From CAWAPS01 sp963783945 (GTDB taxonomy: Bacteria > Actinomycetota > Acidimicrobiia > Acidimicrobiales > Palsa-688): 64,000 nt of DNA. The position numbers and the translations under genes were made by a program. Below are positions 17,734 to 26,333 of this stretch, in pieces; position 1 is the stretch's first letter, and each line of letters starts with the position of its first letter. The DNA lies in assembly GCA_963783945.1 (NCBI GenBank), contig CAWAPS010000037.1, positions 3,919 to 67,918 of the forward strand. Direction: 5' to 3'. The notes under the pieces were generated by a model that did not search any database, was not told the DNA's origin, and worked only from the letters and a program-made list of their open reading frames with translations.

Positions 17734-18726
17734 ATGGACCCGAGCCCTGTCACCCCGCCCGAGGGTCGACCCCGCCGCCGCAGTGGAGACCCAGCAACCC
17801 TGCTGGCGGCGGCCCGCGCCGGAGACCGGGGGGCGATAGGCCGCCTGGTGTCGATCGTCGAGAGAGGAGGCGACCCGGCGCGCCAGGTCGGACGGCTCTG
17901 CTTCGCCGCCGGGGTGGCGGCCGACCAGGTCGTGGGCATCACCGGGGCGCCAGGTGCGGGGAAGTCCACCCTCACCGACCGTCTGATCACCGCCGCCCGC
18001 CGAAGCAGCGACCGGATCGGCGTTCTGGCCGTCGACCCGTCGTCGCCCTATTCGGGCGGCGCCATCCTCGGTGACCGCATTCGTATGCAGGGTCACACGC
18101 TGGACGAGGACGTGTTCATCCGGTCCATGGCTACCCGCGGCCATCAGGGCGGCCTGTCGCTTGCCGCCCCCGAAGCCATCAGAGTTCTGGTCGCGTCGGG
18201 CATGCCGCTCGTCCTCGTCGAGACGGTCGGGGTGGGCCAGGTCGAGGTCGAGATAGCCGGCGCGGCGGACAGCACGCTGGTGGTGGTTAACCCCGGTTGG
18301 GGCGACTCCGTGCAGGCCAGCAAGGCCGGCCTGCTCGAGGTGGCGGACATCTTCGTCGTCAACAAGGCCGACCGTCCGGGGGCCCGGGAGACGGCGCGCG
18401 ACCTCGAGAACATGCTCGACCTCGACCCGTCCATGGGTGAGTGGCGGCCCCCGGTGCTGCTCAGCGCCGGCACCACAGGCGAGGGCGTCGACGAGCTATG
18501 GCAGGCCGTCCTAGTCCATCGTGACTACCTTCACTCGAGTGGGAGCCTGGTGATCCGCCGGCAGCGCCGGCTGCTCGAGGAGCTCGAGCGGGTGCTGGCT
18601 TGGCGCATCGATAGAGACCTAAGAGCGCTGGAATCGGGAAGCCGTTGGGAAAAGGTAAAGGACGACCTGCTCGCCAGGCGGATCGATCCTTACGATGCAG
18701 CCGAGCGCCTCCTGGCGACGGGCTGA
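17734..18726 (+). CDS. meaB: MeaB/ArgK-type G3E GTPase (methylmalonyl-CoA mutase chaperone)
   Basis: A 330-residue P-loop GTPase. Motifs are GITGAPGAGKSTLTDRL (Walker A), VLAVDPSSPYSGGAILGDR, VETVGVGQVEVEIAG (Walker B) and VNKADRPGA (NKxD guanine specificity). Family members load and protect the B12 cofactor of methylmalonyl-CoA mutase or a related acyl-CoA mutase. No mutase gene lies in the window, so the client is not shown. It ends 8 bases from the end of glgP (convergent). Confidence 0.92.
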   Translation: MDPSPVTPPEGRPRRRSGDPATLLAAARAGDRGAIGRLVSIVERGGDPARQVGRLCFAAGVAADQVVGITGAPGAGKSTLTDRLITAARRSSDRIGVLAVDPSSPYSGGAILGDRIRMQGHTLDEDVFIRSMATRGHQGGLSLAAPEAIRVLVASGMPLVLVETVGVGQVEVEIAGAADSTLVVVNPGWGDSVQASKAGLLEVADIFVVNKADRPGARETARDLENMLDLDPSMGEWRPPVLLSAGTTGEGVDELWQAVLVHRDYLHSSGSLVIRRQRRLLEELERVLAWRIDRDLRALESGSRWEKVKDDLLARRIDPYDAAERLLATG

Positions 18727-18734
18727 GGAGGCCG

Positions 18735-21275
18735 TCAGGCCCAGGCTACGCAGCCCATCTCCACCGGATCGGCGAGGTCGCGGTGGGAGGGAACGATCCG
18801 CACGGTGTAGCCGTGGCGTCCGGCCTCATCACAGAGGAAGCGACCCTCGTAGGACACCAGCTGCCCGTCGGCGGACGCCTGATCGGTCAACTCCAGCCGT
18901 ACCACTCGGGCGGTGGTGATCTCGTCGCCGGCCGCAACCGGCCCGTGCAGGAGCTCGACCGCCACGTCCTCGGGAGTGAGCGAACCCAGGTACACCTCGG
19001 CCGAGACCTCCCCCTCGGACCCGAGATCCAGGGAACCCTGGATGGTGTCCGATCGCACGTCCACCACCTTCACCTCGGGCCAGGCGTCGGTGACGTGCTT
19101 CTTCCACCCCGCCAGCTCGCGGGCCCGGCGGTAGCCGTCGGCGGCCAGGGTGTTGCTTTGCCGCGCCGTGGGCTCGTACATGTCGCGGACGTAATCGCGG
19201 ACCATCCGCGACGCCTGGACCTTGGGGCCGAGGGTACGGACCGAAGCTTTGATCTTGGCCACCCACCCCCGAGGGAATCGGGCCCCGCCCCGGTCGTAAT
19301 AAAGGGGCACGATCTGGTGCTCGAGAATGTCGAACAGGCTGTTGGCCTCCACCTGGTCCCGGTGTTCGACGTCGGTGATCCGTTCTGCTGACGAGATGGC
19401 CCAGCCGTTGTTGCCGTCGAACATCTCGTCCCACCAGCCGTCGAGGATCGAGCAATTGAGTGCGCCGTTGAGCGCGGCCTTCTCGCCGCTCGTCCCGCTT
19501 GCCTCCATCGGTCGACGCGGGGTGTTGAGCCAGACATCGCTGCCCTGATAAAGGGTCCGCGCTACCGAGATGTCGTAGTCCTCGACGAAGACGATCCGGT
19601 GCCGCACGGCTGGATCCCGGGAAAAGCGCACTATCTGGGCGATCATCTGCTTGCCGAGGTCGTCTGCCGGGTGGGCCTTGCCTGCGAATACCATCTGCAG
19701 CGGCCTGGTCTCGTTCAGCAGAAGGGCCTGAAGACGCTCCGGTTGGGCCAGGAGCAGAGTGGCCCGCTTGTACGTGGCGAAACGGCGCGAGAACCCGACG
19801 ATCAGGTAGCGAGGATCGAGAACGTCGTCGGTCCAGGCCGCGTCAGTCACCGACGCCCCCTGGACCTCGAGCGATTTGCGCAGCCGTTCCCTGACGAAGT
19901 TGACGAGGCCGTCGCGCCCCAGCTCCCGGGCCTGCCAGATCTCGTCGTCGCGGGCGTCGTCGATGCGCGCCCATTCCTCGGCCCCGGCCTCGTCCCACGC
20001 CGGAGACACGTACTTGGAGTAGAGATCGTCCATCTGGGACGACACCCATGTGCGGCCGTGCACACCGTTGGTAATGGCTCCGATGGGGACTTCCTCAGCC
20101 GGCACGTGAGCCCACAGGGCCTGGAACATCTCGCGGCTGGTCTTGCCGTGCAGTTGGGCCACGCCGTTGGATTTGCCGGCGAGCCTCAGACCCATCACCG
20201 CCATGTTGAACGGATCGGTTGGGCTCTCGCCCGGGAAATGGCCGATCGACATCAGCGTGTCGATGGAGACGCCGCACTCGTTGGCCCAGGCCGAGAAGTA
20301 GCGCTCCATCATCTCCCTGGGAAACCGGTCGATCCCGGCGGGCACCGGAGTGTGGGTGGTGAAGACGGTTCCGGCTCTTACCGCCTCGATCGCCTCCGGC
20401 CAGGTCAGCCCGTCGGTGGTGATCAACTTTCGGATGCGCTCGAGCCCGAGGAACCCGGCGTGGCCCTCGTTGGTGTGGAACACCTGGGTCTCGACACCGA
20501 GGGCCTCGAGGGCGCGGACCCCGCCGATGCCGAGAAGGATCTCTTGCCGCATCCGGTGTTCCGAGCCGCCGCCGTAAAGGCGGTCGGTAACGGCCCGCAG
20601 CTCGTCGTCGTTTGAATCTACGTCGGCGTCGAGGAGGTAGAGCCGGACCCGCCCGACTTGGGCCAGCCAAACCTGGGCCTCGAGAGTCGCATCACCCAGC
20701 GGCACGGACACTCGGGCCCCGTCCACTAACTGGAGGGCCATGGCGTGGGGGTCGAGGATCGGGTAGCGCTCCTCCTGCCATCCCTCCAGATCCAGATGCT
20801 GGCGGAAGTAGCCCAGGCGGTACATCAGGCCCACACCGACCAGCGGGATGCCCAGGCTGCTGGACGCCTTCAGATGATCTCCCGCCAGGACACCCAGGCC
20901 GCCCGAGTACTGAGGGAGGGCCTCCGCGATTCCGAACTCGGGGGAGAAGTACGAGACGCTTCGAAGCGCGCTGGCACCCCAGTTCTGGAACCACCTCGGC
21001 GCCTCCAGGTAGCGCTTGAGGTCAGCGTGCATCTCGTCGAGGAATCCCATGAACGAAGGGTCGGCGGCCAGTTGATCGAGCCGCTGCCGTCCCACCAGGC
21101 TCAGCAGACGGACCGGGTCGTGAAATGTCAGCTCCCAAATCTGAGGGTCGACCCATCGAAACAGGTCGCGGGTCCGGTTGTCCCAAGACCATCTGAGATT
21201 CACTGCAAGCTCATGGAGGGGGGCCAAGGCCTGCGGGAGGCGGGCCTCCACCGTGAAGCTCCGCAAAGCTCTCAT
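18735..21275 (-). CDS. glgP: Alpha-glucan (glycogen) phosphorylase
   Basis: An 846-residue enzyme that releases glucose-1-phosphate from alpha-1,4-glucan. The N-terminus has the short-phosphorylase domain (LHELAVNLRWSWD, SFMGFLDEMHADL). The catalytic core shows YFSPEFGIAEALPQYSGGLG, VFHTNEGHAGFLGLERI and TTHTPVPAGIDRFP. The C-terminal part has NTPRRPMEASGTSGEKAALN next to LNCSILDGWWDEMFDGNNGWAI, where PLP and phosphate are bound. It is divergent from the glgE operon with a 110-base gap, so breakdown and synthesis of storage glucan may share a control region. Confidence 0.95.
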   Translation of the reverse strand: MRALRSFTVEARLPQALAPLHELAVNLRWSWDNRTRDLFRWVDPQIWELTFHDPVRLLSLVGRQRLDQLAADPSFMGFLDEMHADLKRYLEAPRWFQNWGASALRSVSYFSPEFGIAEALPQYSGGLGVLAGDHLKASSSLGIPLVGVGLMYRLGYFRQHLDLEGWQEERYPILDPHAMALQLVDGARVSVPLGDATLEAQVWLAQVGRVRLYLLDADVDSNDDELRAVTDRLYGGGSEHRMRQEILLGIGGVRALEALGVETQVFHTNEGHAGFLGLERIRKLITTDGLTWPEAIEAVRAGTVFTTHTPVPAGIDRFPREMMERYFSAWANECGVSIDTLMSIGHFPGESPTDPFNMAVMGLRLAGKSNGVAQLHGKTSREMFQALWAHVPAEEVPIGAITNGVHGRTWVSSQMDDLYSKYVSPAWDEAGAEEWARIDDARDDEIWQARELGRDGLVNFVRERLRKSLEVQGASVTDAAWTDDVLDPRYLIVGFSRRFATYKRATLLLAQPERLQALLLNETRPLQMVFAGKAHPADDLGKQMIAQIVRFSRDPAVRHRIVFVEDYDISVARTLYQGSDVWLNTPRRPMEASGTSGEKAALNGALNCSILDGWWDEMFDGNNGWAISSAERITDVEHRDQVEANSLFDILEHQIVPLYYDRGGARFPRGWVAKIKASVRTLGPKVQASRMVRDYVRDMYEPTARQSNTLAADGYRRARELAGWKKHVTDAWPEVKVVDVRSDTIQGSLDLGSEGEVSAEVYLGSLTPEDVAVELLHGPVAAGDEITTARVVRLELTDQASADGQLVSYEGRFLCDEAGRHGYTVRIVPSHRDLADPVEMGCVAWA

Positions 21276-21385
21276 AGCGGCCCAACCTACCTCCCCTCCC
21301 GCCGGCCTTGACGCCGCTGCCCTGAGTGCGGCTACGCGGTCACCATGGTGACGGGCCCCGAACGCGAGAACGTAGGGTGGCGCGC
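21276..21385. promoter_or_regulatory. Divergent control region between glgP and glgE
   Basis: A 110-base spacer that must hold the promoters of glgP (minus) and glgE-treS-mak-glgB (plus). I see no convincing -10/-35 pair or operator palindrome, so only its position is claimed. Confidence 0.35.
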
Positions 21386-23215
21386 GTGCTAGATCGCATG
21401 GTCATCCAAGACATACGACCCCGCGCCCCCGGTGCACACCACTACGCCAAAGCCATAGTCGGCGAGGCGGTCCGGGTCACAGTCTCGATGTTCCGGGACG
21501 GCCACGACCCCATAGCCGGGCGGGCAGTGCTCTACGCCGACCCCAGGCCCGAGACCGTCCCGCCCCCGCCCACCCGCGATCGATGCAAGGCCGACAGGAC
21601 GGTGGCGACAACCGGGGGAGAGGCGCAGGACTCGTGCGATCTGATCGCGCTAGGCAACGACGAGTGGGAAGCCGTGCTCGTGCCTCGTCGGGTGGGTTCC
21701 CACCGCATCGTGGTCGAGGGGTGGTCGGAGCATGACCCGATGAGCATCCGGGCGCTGGGCGACGAGTCCTCCGATCGCACGACGTCGCGTCCTTCACTGC
21801 TGTGGGTCGACCGGGAGCGAGCCCTGTTCAGCGCCTGGTACGAGCTGTTCCCCCGTTCATTCGGTGGGTTCAAAGGGACGGCCGCCAGGGTGCCCGAGGT
21901 CGCAGCCATGGGATTCGACATTCTGTACTTTCCGCCCATCCACCCGATCGGGATCACCGCACGCAAAGGCCCCAACAACACCCTGGTCGCCGGGCCCGAC
22001 GATCCCGGCAGCCCCTGGGCCATCGGAAGCTCCGACGGCGGCCACACTGCCATCAACCCAGAGCTGGGGACGGTCGACGACTTTTGCCGCCTGCTCGAGG
22101 AAGTGCGGGCCAGCGGGATGGAGGTGGCGCTCGACTACGCCCTCCAGTGCTCCCCCGATCATCCCTGGGTGACCGAGCACCCTCAATGGTTTCACCACCG
22201 GCCGGACGGGACGATCGCTTGTGCCGAGAATCCGCCGAAGGTGTACCAGGACATCTACCCTCTGAATTTCTGGCCGCCCGACGACGACGAACGGGTGGCC
22301 ATGTGGGAGGCGTGCAAGGAGATCCTGGACTACTGGATCGGGATCGGCGTAACGACCTTCCGGGTGGACAACCCGCACACCAAGCCGATTGCCTTTTGGG
22401 AGTGGCTGATCGATGCGGTTCACGCCGAGCATCCCGACGTGCTGTTCCTGGCGGAAGCCTTCACCCGGCCCAAGGTCATGGCCCGCCTGGCCGAGGCCGG
22501 GTTCAGCCAGAGCTACACGTACTTCACGTGGCGGACCGAGCAGCACGGGCCCGACGGGTTGTGGGCCTACGTGGACGAGCTGGCTCATGGCCCGGTGGCC
22601 GACTACATGCGCCCGAATTTCTGGCCTAACACGCCCGACATCCTCTCCGGTCCGCTGCGCAACGGACCGCCGGCTGCTTTCGCCCTGCGGCTGGTGCTCG
22701 CCGCGACCATGTCCCCGAGCTACGGCGTGTACAGCGGATATGAGCTATACGAAAACGTCCCGGCGTCTGCTGACAACGAGGAATACCTCAACTCCGAGAA
22801 GTACGAGATAAAGCACCGGGACTACGACCGTCCCGACGGGCTGGCCGGGCTCATGACTTCCCTCAACCTGCTCCGCCACCGTCATCCGGCGTTTCAGCGG
22901 CTGCGGTCGATCCGCTTTCACCCGTCCTCGAATCCGCTGGTTCTGGCCTATTCAAAGGTCAGCGACGATCGGGCCGATGTCGTGTTGGTGGTAGTCAATC
23001 TCGACCCGTATTCGGCTCAGAGCGCCATACTTTCCCTCGATCTCGAAGCCCTGGGACTCCCGGCCGACCGGCCATACAGCATCTATGACGAGCTGTCGGA
23101 CGAGACGTTCGAGTGGATCGGAGCCAATCCCTTCGTCCGGCTGCAGCCGCCGGAACGGGTCGCCCATATCTTCGATGTGAAGAGGGGTGAGATGGGCGCT
23201 GGTCCGCGATGGTGA
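21386..23215 (+). CDS. glgE: Alpha-1,4-glucan:maltose-1-phosphate maltosyltransferase
   Basis: A GH13 enzyme that extends alpha-glucan with maltosyl units from maltose-1-phosphate; 609 residues from the GTG chosen here. An N-terminal domain (VIQDIRPRAP, VTVSMFRDGHD) precedes the barrel. Diagnostic motifs are FSAWYELFPRSFG, FPPIHPIGITARKGPNN, FRVDNPHTKP with the nucleophile at about Asp328, LFLAEAFTRP with the acid/base Glu, and PNFWPNTPDIL. The frame is open upstream to a GTG at 21326, but the conserved protein starts near IQDIRPRAP, so GTG 21386 or ATG 21398 is more likely. Its stop overlaps the treS start. Confidence 0.94.
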   Translation: MLDRMVIQDIRPRAPGAHHYAKAIVGEAVRVTVSMFRDGHDPIAGRAVLYADPRPETVPPPPTRDRCKADRTVATTGGEAQDSCDLIALGNDEWEAVLVPRRVGSHRIVVEGWSEHDPMSIRALGDESSDRTTSRPSLLWVDRERALFSAWYELFPRSFGGFKGTAARVPEVAAMGFDILYFPPIHPIGITARKGPNNTLVAGPDDPGSPWAIGSSDGGHTAINPELGTVDDFCRLLEEVRASGMEVALDYALQCSPDHPWVTEHPQWFHHRPDGTIACAENPPKVYQDIYPLNFWPPDDDERVAMWEACKEILDYWIGIGVTTFRVDNPHTKPIAFWEWLIDAVHAEHPDVLFLAEAFTRPKVMARLAEAGFSQSYTYFTWRTEQHGPDGLWAYVDELAHGPVADYMRPNFWPNTPDILSGPLRNGPPAAFALRLVLAATMSPSYGVYSGYELYENVPASADNEEYLNSEKYEIKHRDYDRPDGLAGLMTSLNLLRHRHPAFQRLRSIRFHPSSNPLVLAYSKVSDDRADVVLVVVNLDPYSAQSAILSLDLEALGLPADRPYSIYDELSDETFEWIGANPFVRLQPPERVAHIFDVKRGEMGAGPRW

Positions 23216-24978
23216 GCCCGCTCACAGCGCAGAACCCGCGCTGGTATCAGACCGCGGTGTTCTATGAAATCCTTGTCCGCGGCTTCTACGACGGCAACAA
23301 CGACGGCACCGGCGATCTGGCAGGCATCACGGCCAAGCTCGACTACCTCCAGTGGCTGGGCGTCGATTGCCTGTGGCTGCTGCCGTTCTACCAGTCTCCA
23401 CTGCGCGACGGCGGCTACGACATAAGCGACTTCTGGACGATCCTGCCCGAGTACGGCGACCTCGCCGACGCGGTGCAGCTGATCGAGCAGGCTCACAAGC
23501 GCGGGATCCGCATCATCGCCGACCTGGTGATGAACCACACCTCCGATCAGCACCCCTGGTTCCAGGAGTCCAGGCGCGACCGGACCAACGCCAAGGCGGA
23601 TTGGTACGTGTGGAGCGACAACGATTCGGGCTACAGCGACGCCCGGGTCATCTTCGTCGACACGGAGAAGTCCAACTGGACCTTCGACGCCCAGAGAGGC
23701 CAGTACTACTGGCACCGGTTCTTCTTTCATCAGCCGGACCTCAACTACGACAACCCCGAGGTGGCCGAGACCATGGTCGACGTCTGCCGCTATTGGCTGG
23801 ACATCGGCCTCGATGGCTTCCGGCTGGATGCCGTTCCCTACCTCTTCGAACGTGAGGGCACCAACTGCGAGAACCTCAGCGAGACCCATGACTATCTGCG
23901 GCGACTTCGCAAGGAGGTCGACACCTTGTATCCCGGGCGGGTTCTCCTGGCCGAGGCCAACCAGTGGCCGGAGGACGTGGTCGAGTACTTCGGGGCCGGA
24001 GATGAGTGCCACATGTGCTTTCACTTCCCCGTGATGCCGCGCATGTTCATGGCGGTGCGTCGAGAGCAGCGGTATCCCGTTACCGAGATCCTGGCTCGTA
24101 CCCCGGAGGTGCCCGACGGCTGCCAGTGGGGGATCTTTCTCCGCAACCACGACGAGCTGACCCTGGAGATGGTCACCGACGAGGAACGCGACTACATGTG
24201 GGCCGAATATGCCAAGGACCCGCGAATGAAGCGAAATATCGGTATCGGCCGCCGGCTGGCCCCTCTCGTGGACAACGACAGAAGGATCGCCGAGCTACTG
24301 CACGCCCTCCTCTTCAGCCTTCCCGGCTCCCCGGTGCTGTACTACGGGGACGAGATCGGGATGGGAGACAACATCTACCTCGGCGACCGGGATGGGGTCA
24401 GGACCCCGATGCAGTGGTCCCCCGACCGCAACGCCGGTTTCAGCCGGGCCGACTTCGCCCAGCTGTACCTACCCCCTCTGATGGACCCCGTCTACGGCTT
24501 TCAATCGGTCAACGTCGAAGCCGGGATGCGAAATTCGAGCTCGATCCTCCATTGGATGAGACGGATGCTCGAAGTGCGTAAGCAACACCCCGTGTTCGGC
24601 ACCGGTTCGTTCGAGGTAATCTCCGCCGACAACCCATCGGTACTTGCGTACATCCGAACCGTGGCAACCGACGACAGGGAGGACGGCCAACCCGGGCGGG
24701 ATCAGGCCGAGCCGGGAGACGACCCGGGTCCGGGCCCGGATGGCGACGAATTCGGGGTCGGCGCGGACCGCACGGCCGACACCGTGCTGTGCGTGTGCAA
24801 CCTATCCAGGCTGGCCCAGCCGGCCGAGCTGCCTCTCCAGAGGTGGGAGGGAAAGGTTCCAATCGAGCTGCTCGGCCGGGTTCCGTTTCCCCGCATCGGT
24901 GAGCTGCCGTACTTCGTCACCCTGGCCCCGTACGGCTTCTACTGGTTCGAGCTGTCCGACTTCCAGGGCGGCCCGTGA
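23209..24978 (+). CDS. treS: Trehalose synthase (maltose alpha-D-glucosyltransferase)
   Basis: A GH13 isomerase that interconverts trehalose and maltose; 589 residues. Motifs: FYEILVRGFYDGNNDGTGDL, DLVMNHTSDQHPWFQ, DGFRLDAVPYL (nucleophile about Asp207), LLAEANQWPEDVVEYFG (acid Glu) and FLRNHDELTLEMV. A Gly/Pro/Asp-rich insertion of about 35 residues near 485-520 (between IRTVATDDRED and ADTVLCVCNLS) is unusual and probably a surface loop. It overlaps glgE upstream and mak downstream. In this pathway it supplies maltose to the kinase encoded next. Confidence 0.96.
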   Translation: MVSPLTAQNPRWYQTAVFYEILVRGFYDGNNDGTGDLAGITAKLDYLQWLGVDCLWLLPFYQSPLRDGGYDISDFWTILPEYGDLADAVQLIEQAHKRGIRIIADLVMNHTSDQHPWFQESRRDRTNAKADWYVWSDNDSGYSDARVIFVDTEKSNWTFDAQRGQYYWHRFFFHQPDLNYDNPEVAETMVDVCRYWLDIGLDGFRLDAVPYLFEREGTNCENLSETHDYLRRLRKEVDTLYPGRVLLAEANQWPEDVVEYFGAGDECHMCFHFPVMPRMFMAVRREQRYPVTEILARTPEVPDGCQWGIFLRNHDELTLEMVTDEERDYMWAEYAKDPRMKRNIGIGRRLAPLVDNDRRIAELLHALLFSLPGSPVLYYGDEIGMGDNIYLGDRDGVRTPMQWSPDRNAGFSRADFAQLYLPPLMDPVYGFQSVNVEAGMRNSSSILHWMRRMLEVRKQHPVFGTGSFEVISADNPSVLAYIRTVATDDREDGQPGRDQAEPGDDPGPGPDGDEFGVGADRTADTVLCVCNLSRLAQPAELPLQRWEGKVPIELLGRVPFPRIGELPYFVTLAPYGFYWFELSDFQGGP

Positions 24979-26333
24979 TGGGCGCCGACTGGCCCATCGG
25001 GCTCGACCCGCTCCTGCCCGGATACCTGGCAGCCCAACGCTGGTACTCCGGCACGGAGGTACCCGATCCGGGCTGGGTCCGGGTCGACTGGACGCGCGAC
25101 TTGTGGACAGACGACGAAGGCATCCGGCGGCTGTGGCAGGTAGTCGTTTCCGTCGGCTCCAACCGCTATCACCTCCTACTCGGAGAGCGGCCGGCCGGCG
25201 AGCGGGCCGACTTCTTGCACGGGCACGAGGAGGCGGTGGTCGGGGCACTGGAGAGCTCCTACTTCTACGACGCCACCCTCGACGCCGAGCTGGCCAAGAT
25301 CCTGCTGTCGGTCGCGAGTGGTGGGGCCGAGAAGGCGACGTTCGCCCGGCCGCTGGCGGTGGAGCAGTCGAACACCTCCCTCGTCTATGACGATCGTCTG
25401 ATCCTGAAGGTGTTCCGCCGGCTGCATCCGGGGCGCAACGCCGACGTCGAGGTGACAACCGCCCTTGCCGGGGCTGGCTTCGCCCATGTGGCCATCCCTC
25501 TTGTCGAATGGCGCGAGCAGGAGTACGACCTGGCATTCGGGCAGGAGTTCCTCGCCGGGGCCTCGGAAGGATGGGCTATGGCGCTCACGTCCCTACGCAA
25601 TTTCTTCAGCGGCGAGTCGACCCTCCCCGAGGAGGCCGGGGGCGACTTCGCCGCCGAGGCGGAGAGACTCGGGCGGGTGACAGCCGAGATGCACACGGTG
25701 CTGCGGGCCGTCTTCGGCCGGGCCCCGGGCCGCGACGCCTATGAGGAATGGACCGCCCTGATCGAAGGACTACCCGGCCGGCTGGCGGCGGCGTCCGAGA
25801 TCGCGGGCAAGGACCTGGGCGGTACGGCCGGGCCGCTGCTCGCCCGCCTGCGGGAGGTTTCCGACCCGGGCCCGGGGATCCGGACTCACGGCGATTTCCA
25901 CCTGGGTCAAGTCATGCGCACGGACTCGGGGTGGTACGTGCTTGACTTCGAGGGAGAGCCGGCCCGGCTGCCCCACGAGCGGGGCATGGCAGCGTCTCCC
26001 CTGAAGGACGTCACCGGCATGTTGAGGTCGTTCCACTACGCCACCCGGCAGGCGGTGCGGGAGTGGCCGGAGCCCGACCGGGCCGGGCTCGAGAGCAGGG
26101 CCCAGGCCTGGGAGGCCCGTAACCGCCAAGCCTACCTCGACGGGTATCGCGAGTGGCCCGATATCGAAGCTCTCCTGCCGGAGCCCGGCCAGGCTGACGA
26201 CGTCATGGCCGCCTACGAGCTCGACAAGGCGCTCTACGAGCTCGATTACGAGTTGGCTCACCGGCCGGAGTGGGTAGGTATACCGCTCGAAGCTCTCGAC
26301 CGATTCATGCACGGAGCCGATGCAAGTGAATGA
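24975..26333 (+). CDS. mak: Maltokinase (Pep2/Mak)
   Basis: A 452-residue ATP-dependent kinase that makes maltose-1-phosphate for GlgE. The N-terminal cap contains LPGYLAAQRWYSG, the signature of Mak proteins and TreS-fused kinases. The C-terminal aminoglycoside-kinase-like lobe has IRTHGDFHLGQVMR (catalytic loop) and WYVLDFEGEPARLPHER (metal-binding aspartate), then KDVTGMLRSFHYA. GTG 24975 or the adjacent ATG 24978 overlaps the treS stop, and glgB starts 14 bases before its end. Gene order fixes the function well. Confidence 0.94.
   Translation: MMGADWPIGLDPLLPGYLAAQRWYSGTEVPDPGWVRVDWTRDLWTDDEGIRRLWQVVVSVGSNRYHLLLGERPAGERADFLHGHEEAVVGALESSYFYDATLDAELAKILLSVASGGAEKATFARPLAVEQSNTSLVYDDRLILKVFRRLHPGRNADVEVTTALAGAGFAHVAIPLVEWREQEYDLAFGQEFLAGASEGWAMALTSLRNFFSGESTLPEEAGGDFAAEAERLGRVTAEMHTVLRAVFGRAPGRDAYEEWTALIEGLPGRLAAASEIAGKDLGGTAGPLLARLREVSDPGPGIRTHGDFHLGQVMRTDSGWYVLDFEGEPARLPHERGMAASPLKDVTGMLRSFHYATRQAVREWPEPDRAGLESRAQAWEARNRQAYLDGYREWPDIEALLPEPGQADDVMAAYELDKALYELDYELAHRPEWVGIPLEALDRFMHGADASE

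Noticed and set aside
19599..20615. 338-codon plus-strand open frame inside glgP
   Set aside because: Antisense to conserved phosphorylase sequence; shadow frame.
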